NCBI GenBank assembly: GCA_027578815.1 | Contig: JANBTH010000554.1 | Location: 1-14,920, forward strand | DNA: 14,920 nt | From: Coemansia sp. RSA 1804 | Lineage: Eukaryota; Kickxellomycota; Kickxellomycetes; Kickxellales; Kickxellaceae | Direction: 5' to 3' | Shown here: positions 8,442-14,920 of the stretch, piece after piece | Layout of the letters: each line of letters opens with the position of its first letter | How positions within the stretch are numbered: position 1 is the stretch's first letter | Notes under the pieces: generated by a model | Told to the model about the DNA's origin: nothing | The model's input: only the letters and a program-made list of their open reading frames with translations | Database searches by the model: none | Position numbers and translations under genes: made by a program

Positions 8442-8469
8442 TTTCTTTTCTTTTCTTTTCTTTTCTTTC
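8442..8469 (+). repeat. TTTTC pentanucleotide microsatellite
   Basis: Four perfect TTTTC units (8446-8465) are flanked by TTTC on both sides. The run is a polypyrimidine tract on the plus strand, about 270 bp upstream of the transporter ATG. It is probably leader or promoter sequence prone to slippage. Confidence 0.8.
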
Positions 8470-8505
8470 TACAATTTTGCTTTTTGTTTTATTTCCGCCA
8501 AAGTT

Positions 8506-8530
8506 TGTTGTTGCTGCTGTTGTTATTGTT
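8506..8530 (+). repeat. Imperfect TTG/CTG trinucleotide run
   Basis: About eight imperfect trinucleotide units (TTG, CTG, TTA) follow the pentamer repeat after a short gap. They lie outside any gene I can support. Confidence 0.6.
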
Positions 8531-8740
8531 TTGCCCATATTTGCTTTTTGCTTGCTCATGGGTTTATTTATACCAAGATTTTTCGGATTCTCTGGAACAA
8601 CAAAGTAGTTAATAGCTCTAGACTTGTTTTCGCTGTGACATAGTGCTTGCTATTTTGCAAGACCGTCATGCCAGCTTATTGACTACACCATTATTTCTTT
8701 CTTTGGTTCCCCCTTATTTGCTTTACAAAACATAACGAGA

Positions 8741-10156
8741 ATGGCTGGCTCCACCCAAAACGACAACCTGCAGACTGTACCACAAGAGCCACGTCCGCGC
8801 TCTGCCAGCGAAGCACTGATAAACGAACAAGAGCATGCTTCCGAAGAGAACTCGCAGGTGGCAACTGGTACTGTTCTGTCGTCGTCGATAAACCTGGCTA
8901 ATACAATACTTGGGTCTGGTATGCTAAGCATGCCAAATGCAATGGCCGCTTTAGGGCTTGTTCTCGGCTCTGCTGTAATAGTATTTTCTGCGTGTGCATC
9001 GGGGATGGGTCTCTATCTTCTCTCGCGCTGTGCGCGCCGCACTTCGGGTCGGGACTCTTCATTTTTTGCGGTTTCGAAGCTTACCTATCCTAGCGCAGCA
9101 GCATTTTTTGATGCTGCTATTGCTATAAAATGTTTTGGTGTCTCCATTTCTTATCTGATTATTTTTGGCGATTTGATGCCTGAGATTATAGATGGCTTTG
9201 GAATTGGGACCAGAGTGCTTGCTTCTCGCCAATTTTGGATAACATTTGCTATAGTTTCTCTAGTTCCTCTTGCCTTTCAGAGACGCCTTGACGCGCTGAA
9301 ATACACAAGCGCTGCTGCGCTGCTGGCGGTGGCATATTTGTTTGTCATTGTAGCAATGTTTTACTTTAATCCGTTGCGGGAACCGCTGCCCAAAGGTGAC
9401 ATTATTCTTTTTAGATGGTCTAAAGATTTTTTCACGCATCTGCCGGTCTTTGTCTTTGCCTTTACCTGCCATCAGAACATATTTTCTGTCTATAACGAGC
9501 TGCGCGAAAACAGCTCTAAGCAAGTCAATGGTGTAATTTCGCTTAGCATTGGCAGTGCCTGTGCTATCTACCAGTGGATTGCCATTCTTGGATACTTGAC
9601 ATTTGGTAGCAAGGTTGCGCCTAACCTACTTACAATGTATGGCAATAGCATGGTCGTTACATTGTGTCGACTATCTGTGGCTATTCTTGTTTTGTTTTCG
9701 TATCCGCTTCAGTGCCATCCGGCACGAAATTGCCTCGACAAGGTGTTTTCGAGCATTGCTCGTGCATGGGCAAAGGAACCGGAATTCGAGGCTATTCCGA
9801 ATGATATTGGCAGTGGCGCGCTGGATACGCCCGCAAACGATGCTGCAATCTCAGTGCCAGTAGTACACGTCATGACGCCAACAAAACACATAGCAATTAC
9901 GACGGGTCTTATGCTTCTGTCCTATATCGTGTCAATGAGCGTCACCAGCCTGGACCTTGTCTTGTCGTTTGTTGGCTCGACAGGGTCCACTTGCATCTCG
10001 TTTATTCTCCCAGGAGTTTTCTACTACAAGATGCATCTTCACTCTCGATGGACCCGCATGAAGATAGTTTCCGTTGTACTTGTTTTGTATGGCGTATTTG
10101 TCCTAGTTTTTTGCCTTGGAGCAAATATCCAGCGCGTGATTAATGGCGATTTTTAA
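8741..10156 (+). CDS. Avt/SLC38-type amino-acid transporter
   Basis: This 471-residue protein belongs to the amino acid/auxin permease superfamily and most resembles the vacuolar Avt5/6/7 and SLC38 branch. It has about 11 hydrophobic segments after a roughly 45-residue polar N-terminal tail. The first helix carries the family's substrate-site block SSSINLANTILGSGMLSMP (47-65). FAFTCHQNIFSVYNEL (239-254), SYPLQCHPARNCLD (320-333) and GSTGSTCISFILPG (412-425) are characteristic of this branch. The ATG at 8741 has A at -3 and places the tail at a normal length. AATAAA follows the stop. By family it would move neutral or acidic amino acids across the vacuolar membrane with protons; substrate and direction cannot be read from sequence. 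It is transcribed away from the NIS synthetase. Confidence 0.92.
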   Translation: MAGSTQNDNLQTVPQEPRPRSASEALINEQEHASEENSQVATGTVLSSSINLANTILGSGMLSMPNAMAALGLVLGSAVIVFSACASGMGLYLLSRCARRTSGRDSSFFAVSKLTYPSAAAFFDAAIAIKCFGVSISYLIIFGDLMPEIIDGFGIGTRVLASRQFWITFAIVSLVPLAFQRRLDALKYTSAAALLAVAYLFVIVAMFYFNPLREPLPKGDIILFRWSKDFFTHLPVFVFAFTCHQNIFSVYNELRENSSKQVNGVISLSIGSACAIYQWIAILGYLTFGSKVAPNLLTMYGNSMVVTLCRLSVAILVLFSYPLQCHPARNCLDKVFSSIARAWAKEPEFEAIPNDIGSGALDTPANDAAISVPVVHVMTPTKHIAITTGLMLLSYIVSMSVTSLDLVLSFVGSTGSTCISFILPGVFYYKMHLHSRWTRMKIVSVVLVLYGVFVLVFCLGANIQRVINGDF

Positions 10157-10191
10157 GTAGATAGTTTCCGATCACCAAAGAAATCAGATCA

Positions 10192-10197
10192 AATAAA
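10192..10197 (+). terminator. AATAAA polyadenylation signal of the transporter gene
   Basis: A canonical hexamer lies about 36 bp after the transporter stop codon and upstream of the next gene on the same strand. Confidence 0.5.
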
Positions 10198-10396
10198 ACA
10201 ATTTGGGCAATGGAACGCGTTCTCAAAAAAACAACTCACGTTAATCACTTTTCTTTCCACTGTTTTTTAGGATTTATATTTTTTTTGTTTGCTCTCTACT
10301 CCAGAATTAACTTTACACCCCAAACCATATTGCTCTTTTTATCATTGTTTACTGATTCAGCAGCATATAGCTTGTTTTGCTTTTCGATAGCTAAAA

Positions 10397-11593
10397 ATGT
10401 CTCAAATTGACCCGAATAAACTCAAGGTTGCGGAATTGCGTACAGAGTTAGCAGCTAGGAATCTCGCGACCGGAGGGCTGAAAAAAGATTTGGTCAAGCG
10501 TCTAGAGGACGCTCTTGCGGGCATTGACATTGCCACGCATGCTGCTGTCAATGAAGGCGACGATATTGACCTTTTACCAGCTGACGAGCAAGTAGAAGCA
10601 GCCGCAATCGCAGTTTCGGATAAAGAGACCGAGGATAAAGACAGTGCAGCCGAGAATACTGATGATAAAACAAGGTCCAGCGAGATGACTGGAGGCTATG
10701 TAAGAGATGATTTCACAATGGAAGTCGAAGAGCCTTCGCTGATAGCGGCTGATGACAATGGAAGTAAAAGGAAGATATCAGATATTGGAGACACGAGGGG
10801 CGAGGCCCAGGATATTACAATGGACACAGACAAGGCCGCAATTAACGTGTCATTAGATTTATCTGGAGAAGACAAAAGAGCTTCATTCGAAAATCACCCA
10901 GTGGCTGATGCGCTATTCATTAAGAACTTGGAACGCCCTTTAACGGTGTTTAGGATAAAGGAACTGCTTGCAAAGTTTGGAGCTGTTGAGGACATTTGGC
11001 TAAACTCGATAAAGACCCGGGGATATGCAAGCTTTACTACTAAGGCCGATTCGGAAGCGGCATTTAATGGAATAAACGGGACGCGTTTTCCGCCGGAGCA
11101 TGGCAAGGTTCTCGAGTGCGGATTTATCACAAAGGAGCGTATGAAGCAGTTAATTTTGGATGAAGAACGCATGGGTGATTCGGTGCGTGACAATGATCTT
11201 GTGGCAGTCCAGAGCGACGACACCAACTGTGGCATATCCCTTGTAAACAATAAGCTGAAGGATGAAAACTCTGCCAAAAGACGTCGTGGGGACAACAGGC
11301 CAGATGATGGAGGAATCAGCAAAGGTAAACAGGTGACGAGTCCTACCAACAAATCAGCCGCGATAACTGCTGTATCCAACGCGGCCACAGCAGCCGCTGA
11401 TGACACAAAGCAGCTAGCTGAAAGCAAGAGATCTAATGGAAACGATGCATCTGACCCGATCGCAACTTCAGAAAACATTTTGGTTTTGGATCCAATCGAG
11501 GCTGACGCGCTGACACGTAAGACCAAAGCAAAACCATCCATTCTCTACCGACCACTCACTGATGAAGAAGTTGCTGCCAAAAAGGCTGCTTGA
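10397..11593 (+). CDS. ACIN1: Acinus-like SAP-RRM-RSB protein (ASAP/PSAP complex)
   Basis: This 398-residue protein has three parts of Acinus in the right order. A SAP domain (about 7-41, with the KVAELRTELAARNL helix and GLKKDLVKRL) would bind nucleic acid. An RRM (about 170-247) begins LFIKNLERPLTVFRIKELL and has a degenerate second motif, TRGYASF. An RSB motif (about 366-396) carries LTRKTKAKPSILYRPLTDEE and matches the human segment RKTKAAPCIYWLPLTD, which docks RNPS1 and SAP18. Two acidic or Ser/Ala-rich linkers (45-165 and 255-360) separate them. In animals the ASAP/PSAP complexes attach to exon junctions and influence splicing. The protein is far shorter than human Acinus and lacks its RS-rich regions. 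It is single-exon, its ATG has A at -3, and AATAAA lies about 62 bp after the stop. Confidence 0.85.
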   Translation: MSQIDPNKLKVAELRTELAARNLATGGLKKDLVKRLEDALAGIDIATHAAVNEGDDIDLLPADEQVEAAAIAVSDKETEDKDSAAENTDDKTRSSEMTGGYVRDDFTMEVEEPSLIAADDNGSKRKISDIGDTRGEAQDITMDTDKAAINVSLDLSGEDKRASFENHPVADALFIKNLERPLTVFRIKELLAKFGAVEDIWLNSIKTRGYASFTTKADSEAAFNGINGTRFPPEHGKVLECGFITKERMKQLILDEERMGDSVRDNDLVAVQSDDTNCGISLVNNKLKDENSAKRRRGDNRPDDGGISKGKQVTSPTNKSAAITAVSNAATAAADDTKQLAESKRSNGNDASDPIATSENILVLDPIEADALTRKTKAKPSILYRPLTDEEVAAKKAA

Positions 11594-12033
11594 AGGTCAT
11601 TTGGCAGGTTCTCAAGATTCCATATGCTCTATTTTGCGAAAGAGCCTGTGTTTGAATAAAATGATATTTGCGGCAAGCGGGATAGTGCTGCGTTTGGACT
11701 TTCGAGTGGATCAAAAAGAGAGAAAAACACGACGCTAATTCTTTTACTTACGCAACAAGTTCTAGAAAACATACCCGCAAGGATTAGGGTATTTATCATT
11801 CCCACTTTACCGCTTTATCCCCAATTTTGGCGCAAGCGTGTCAATTGCCAAGACTTCTCTTTCACTTTTTTCCACCGTCGTTTTTATGTAATTCCATCAT
11901 ACCTTTCAAGATCCTCTTAATCTTGTTCAAAAAGAATTCCCTTTCTTTTCTGGGACTCGTTACAAACAAGCAGTAGCTCTTTTTAACTCTACTATTAAAT
12001 CTTCTCTAACCCCTCCAATATTGGAGTTAACTA
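11594..12033. promoter_or_regulatory. Intergenic region between Acinus-like and SCAMP genes
   Basis: This 440-bp stretch contains the Acinus-like 3' UTR with AATAAA at 11655-11660. It becomes T/C-rich from about 11855 to 12017, a likely promoter and leader for the SCAMP gene. No coding frame, tRNA-like fold or strong inverted repeat was seen. Confidence 0.5.
11655..11660 (+). terminator. AATAAA polyadenylation signal of the Acinus-like gene
   Basis: A canonical hexamer lies about 62 bp downstream of the stop codon at 11593. Confidence 0.5.
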
Positions 12034-13092
12034 ATGTCACGCAATCCATTCGACGACAACAGCGATGGCGACCCATTTGAAGATGACCCATTTGGGGATT
12101 CGCGCGTGTCTTCAGCCCTCAAGGAAGGAAATTCAAATCAGCGGCTTGCTGATGACACACGGGATGCAATTCCACTTCATTCTGTACGCCGTAGCGATGA
12201 TGCAGGAGGGTTTCTTTCCAATGTTGGGTTCAGCGGGGGTAGGGGCGGGTCCTATAAGCCCCTCGATGTTGATGTCGATGTTAACACAGGGCATTCCGGC
12301 GGATTGTCTAAAACAGACAGCTACTCGATAGACAGTCGCGAAGCAGAGCTAAGGCGAAGAGAGGAGGCGCTGGAAGCCCGAGAACGTGAGCTCCATACAC
12401 GCGAAGTTAATGTGAACAATATGGCCAACGGCACTCGGCCGCCGCTCAACTTTCCGCCGCTCTATCCGATCATGTACCACAACATTGATCTTGAGGTGCC
12501 GATTGGCGATAGACGCACCGTGCGCACCATCTTCTATATGTGGCTTGCTTTGGAGGCGATACTTGTGTTCAACTGTGTGGCATGTCTAGTTGTGATGATA
12601 TCCAATGCATCTGATGTGTCCAACTCTGGCGCCATGTTTGGGTCGAGCTTTGTTTACTTGTTCACTATCACTCTCGGAAGCTTCTTCTTATGGTATCGCC
12701 CGGTATACAATGCCTACATGAAGGACTCGAGTATGTTCTTCTATCTATTTTTTGTATTCAATGGGTTCCACATCCTGTTTGATGCATATATGGCTGTGGG
12801 TGTCCCGAGCGCCGGATCTGCTGGCATGATCATTATGCTTCAGTGTTTGTCAAGCGACAAAACGGCTGGTGCTGCGCTGAGTGGAATTACGTTTTCGCTT
12901 TGGGTCCTCCACTTTCTGGGATCGTCGTTTATGTATCTCAAGGTGCGTCGCCATTATAAGGCGCGTGGCCACACATTTACAGAAGCCAAGCAGCAGGCGT
13001 ACATGGGCTTTGCACAAAGCGGCGCTGGACAAGCCGCGGTTAGCTCTGCAACGAATGCTTATATTCGCTCAAACACTGGAAACTTTGTATAG
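12034..13092 (+). CDS. Secretory carrier-associated membrane protein (SCAMP)
   Basis: This 352-residue tetraspanning protein would sit on post-Golgi and endosomal membranes and recruit EH-domain and clathrin-coat partners. An NPF motif lies at 4-6 and DPF motifs at 13-15 and 18-20 in the N-terminal tail. A charged coiled coil occupies about 102-127. Next comes the conserved entry LYPIMYHNIDLEVP (143-156) and four hydrophobic segments near 165-189, 199-220, 234-256 and 280-302. Between segments 2 and 3 lies WYRPVYNAYMKDSS (220-233), which matches the SCAMP E peptide (WYRPIYKAFR in mammals). The tail from 304 is short, with no further domain. Length is close to human SCAMP1 (338). The gene is single-exon with an ATG at 12034 after an AT-rich leader. 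AATAAA follows the stop by 50 bp. Confidence 0.93.
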   Translation: MSRNPFDDNSDGDPFEDDPFGDSRVSSALKEGNSNQRLADDTRDAIPLHSVRRSDDAGGFLSNVGFSGGRGGSYKPLDVDVDVNTGHSGGLSKTDSYSIDSREAELRRREEALEARERELHTREVNVNNMANGTRPPLNFPPLYPIMYHNIDLEVPIGDRRTVRTIFYMWLALEAILVFNCVACLVVMISNASDVSNSGAMFGSSFVYLFTITLGSFFLWYRPVYNAYMKDSSMFFYLFFVFNGFHILFDAYMAVGVPSAGSAGMIIMLQCLSSDKTAGAALSGITFSLWVLHFLGSSFMYLKVRRHYKARGHTFTEAKQQAYMGFAQSGAGQAAVSSATNAYIRSNTGNFV

Positions 13093-13142
13093 GAGGACTT
13101 CACTACAAAAGTGAAGCAGCCATGGTGATTTGTAACATTTTC

Positions 13143-13148
13143 AATAAA
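13143..13148 (+). terminator. AATAAA polyadenylation signal of the SCAMP gene
   Basis: A canonical hexamer lies 50 bp after the SCAMP stop. Only 71 bp separate it from the stop codon of the convergent glucosidase gene, so the two 3' UTRs probably overlap. Confidence 0.55.
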
Positions 13149-13219
13149 GTTTCATTTGCGATCGTTACTTTTCATGTTTCTTCATATGTAGAAAATGCCA
13201 ATGTAGAAAAGCGTACTTA

Positions 13220-14920
13220 TTAACTGAAGACAATGTCCCAGTCGTTGCCAATACGGACAGCAGGATCCCGAACGATACACTCGCGGCCAAAATCTGATCC
13301 GTGGCACTCGAGCTCAATCTCACGGGTCTTGTCGTTTTCTGAGATTACAGCCTTGCCAAGTGGGCTACGCAGTCCAACAATAACCAAGCGCTCAACACGC
13401 ACATTCTTCATCTTCTCCAAAAATGCGGCTTGTGCTGGCCCATCTTCTGTTTGAGGCGATGCACGCGAAGTAAGCCTCGAGTCGACAAACGAGAGTTCGC
13501 GCTCAATGAAAGCCCCATCTTTGTAGTCGAAGGATTCGCCGTCATCCACATACAGCTCCCCAGCCGCCGTTCCATTGCGTCCCATATAGATGTAGAGAGT
13601 GAATGGGTCATATTTCATAAGAGAAGATGACCTGCGCTGTCTCTCGCGGGTAGGGATTATTGAGCCGCCACGCGCAAACACAAGAGTGTGCTCCAGATCA
13701 ACGACAAACTGACGCTTTAAAGGTGCAGCGTACAGCAGGTGAGTGTGGATGTCATACCAATTCTCTTGCAGAGGGAACGAGACATCCAACGGCTTGCTCA
13801 TGTCAGCGTCCATGGCGGGAACAACCATAATGGAGGGACCAACCATAAACACACTCTGCTCTGCAAATAGCTCCTTTTCCGCTGGGAACTCTATCCACAT
13901 CGGACGCACAATTGGCATTCCTGTTAGACTTGCGATGCGAAATAGTGTGTACCAATAGGGGAGCATGCGGTAGCGCTCCTTTACTGCCTCACGAACTATT
14001 GACAGATATGGCTCGCCTAACACCCATGGCTCGCGACGTTTCGTGTCTATATGGGCGTGCGCTCGGAAAAATGGATGCCAAATGCCGAGCTGATACCAAC
14101 GAACCAAGAGTTCCTTTTCTGGGTTTCCAAAAAAGCCGCCAATGTCAGCACCAGCAAAATGCATTCCAGCAACATTATTGCTTAGAACCATTGGGATCGA
14201 TGCACGCAGATGCTCCCAGTTAGCAGTATTGTCGCCAGTCCAAATTGCGCCATAGCGTTGCGAGCCAGCATAGTACGCACGTGAGAGAATAAAGGGACGC
14301 TTGCTGGGCGACTCGCGTGTGCAGAGGCCGTCGTAGGTTGCTCTGTGATACATCATTCCATAAATGTTGTGCAGATCGCGATGCTCCCAGCCTCCGTAGT
14401 GTTTGACATCTTTCCCCATTGTGATTTCGGGTCCATTGAATATGGATGGCTCATTCATGTCATTCCATATAAACAGATCCGATGTTGAACCATTGAACTT
14501 TTCCAAATGATACTGCTTTCCAGTCCACTCCATAGCTCCGGGCTTCAGGTAATCAACCCAGTTGGATTCTCCTGGCCAACACCATCCCTGGAAGTTGCCG
14601 CTTTCGTCCTTGTTCTTGATAAAATATCCATGCTCGTCGCCCTCCTTCCACACGCGATATGCGGAGTCATGTTTAACGTGGGGATCTATCACCGTGACTA
14701 ACTTATGACCGTCGCACGAAAGCTGCTTTTGCATGGAAATCGGATCGGGGAATTTGCTAAAATCCCATGTAAAGTAGCGCTTGCCGTCAGTGTACTCGAT
14801 ATCAAGCCATATCGAGTCATAAGGAATATCGTGCTCGTGCATCTTTTTGCTCACCGTCAAAACATCGTCCTGGTCGATATAATTCCAGCGGCATTGGTGG
14901 TAGCCGAGAGAAAAGTCACG
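13220..14920 (-). CDS. gls2: Glucosidase II alpha subunit (GH31), 3' part, cut by the right window edge
   Basis: The visible 566 residues start inside the catalytic domain at FSLGYHQCRWNY and run to the TAA at 13222-13220. The enzyme acts in the ER lumen with a beta subunit, trimming the two inner alpha-1,3-glucoses from N-glycans and so controlling calnexin binding. Catalytic residues are visible. The nucleophile Asp lies in IWNDMNEPSIF (codon 14461-14459, visible residue 154), and the acid/base Asp lies in IWTGDN (codon 14233-14231, visible residue 230). The substrate-pocket stretch DSIWLDIEYTDGKRYFTWD (residues 35-53) is also intact. The beta-sandwich C-terminal domains follow, with ARGGSIIPTRERQRRSS and YVDDGESFDYKDGAF. 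The signal peptide and N-terminal mutarotase-like domain lie beyond the window. ER glucosidase II is preferred over secreted GH31 alpha-glucosidases because of the GYHQCRWNY and MNEPSIFNGPE signatures. Confidence 0.95.
   Translation of the reverse strand, partial: RDFSLGYHQCRWNYIDQDDVLTVSKKMHEHDIPYDSIWLDIEYTDGKRYFTWDFSKFPDPISMQKQLSCDGHKLVTVIDPHVKHDSAYRVWKEGDEHGYFIKNKDESGNFQGWCWPGESNWVDYLKPGAMEWTGKQYHLEKFNGSTSDLFIWNDMNEPSIFNGPEITMGKDVKHYGGWEHRDLHNIYGMMYHRATYDGLCTRESPSKRPFILSRAYYAGSQRYGAIWTGDNTANWEHLRASIPMVLSNNVAGMHFAGADIGGFFGNPEKELLVRWYQLGIWHPFFRAHAHIDTKRREPWVLGEPYLSIVREAVKERYRMLPYWYTLFRIASLTGMPIVRPMWIEFPAEKELFAEQSVFMVGPSIMVVPAMDADMSKPLDVSFPLQENWYDIHTHLLYAAPLKRQFVVDLEHTLVFARGGSIIPTRERQRRSSSLMKYDPFTLYIYMGRNGTAAGELYVDDGESFDYKDGAFIERELSFVDSRLTSRASPQTEDGPAQAAFLEKMKNVRVERLVIVGLRSPLGKAVISENDKTREIELECHGSDFGRECIVRDPAVRIGNDWDIVFS

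Larger units (their letters stand above)
7685..8740. promoter_or_regulatory. Divergent intergenic region between NIS synthetase and amino-acid transporter
   Basis: This 1,056-bp stretch lies between start codons that point away from each other. It contains two GATA-type motifs (7921-7926 and 7963-7968), a purine-rich GGAGAGAGAGAAGGAGAG run at 7844-7861, a TTTTC pentamer repeat at 8442-8469 and a TTG/CTG-rich run at 8506-8530. Open stretches at 7978-8181, 8043-8270 and 8326-8559 have low-complexity translations and no recognisable domain, so I do not call genes here. The part from 8140 to 8740 is T/C-rich on the plus strand, as expected for a leader of the transporter gene. Confidence 0.5.

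Noticed and set aside
8326..8559. 77-codon minus-strand frame rich in Lys/Glu
   Set aside because: The composition comes from the TTTTC and TTG/CTG repeats read on the opposite strand.
10894..11541. 215-codon minus-strand frame antisense to the Acinus-like gene
   Set aside because: It lies wholly opposite the RRM and RSB-coding region, which has clear homology on the plus strand; the Ser/Leu-rich translation is a shadow.

Overview
The window looks like a compact, intron-poor stretch of a fungal nuclear genome. The genes are monocistronic and eukaryotic, several starts sit in a purine -3 context, three genes are followed by AATAAA, and the only two introns that can be proven are GT-AG. A fungal-type IucA/IucC siderophore synthetase, a SCAMP (a family absent from the standard yeasts) and an Acinus-like protein in genes nearly free of introns suggest an early-diverging fungus, such as Kickxellomycotina or Mucoromycota. 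That placement is inference; no marker gene was compared.

Layout from left to right. (1) Bases 1-48 may be the 3' end of a plus-strand gene. (2) 173-728, minus: a two-exon UPF0538 (C2orf76-like) gene reconstructed across a 136-nt intron. (3) 1234-2178, plus: mitochondrial ribosomal protein uL3m. It shares a roughly 500-bp divergent promoter region with UPF0538. (4) 2565-4400, plus: the CCT delta subunit (CCT4), two exons with a 210-nt intron. (5) 4559-5527, minus: an unrecognised protein with a signal peptide and membrane segments. (6) 5753-7684, minus: an NRPS-independent (NIS) siderophore synthetase. (7) A 1.06-kb divergent intergenic region containing two GATA-type motifs and simple repeats. 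(8) 8741-10156, plus: an Avt/SLC38-type amino-acid transporter. (9) 10397-11593, plus: a SAP-RRM-RSB protein of the Acinus type. (10) 12034-13092, plus: a SCAMP. (11) 13220 to the right edge, minus: the catalytic and C-terminal part of glucosidase II alpha (GH31), cut by the window end.

Most of these are unlinked housekeeping functions: mitochondrial translation, cytosolic chaperonin, RNA processing, endosomal and Golgi traffic, and ER glycoprotein processing. The exception is the NIS synthetase, which would make a hydroxycarboxylate siderophore, possibly rhizoferrin. It lies between an unknown membrane protein on the same strand and a divergently transcribed amino-acid transporter. A functional link among these three is possible but nothing in the sequence proves it. 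No tRNA, rRNA, CRISPR, transposon or viral remnant was recognised.
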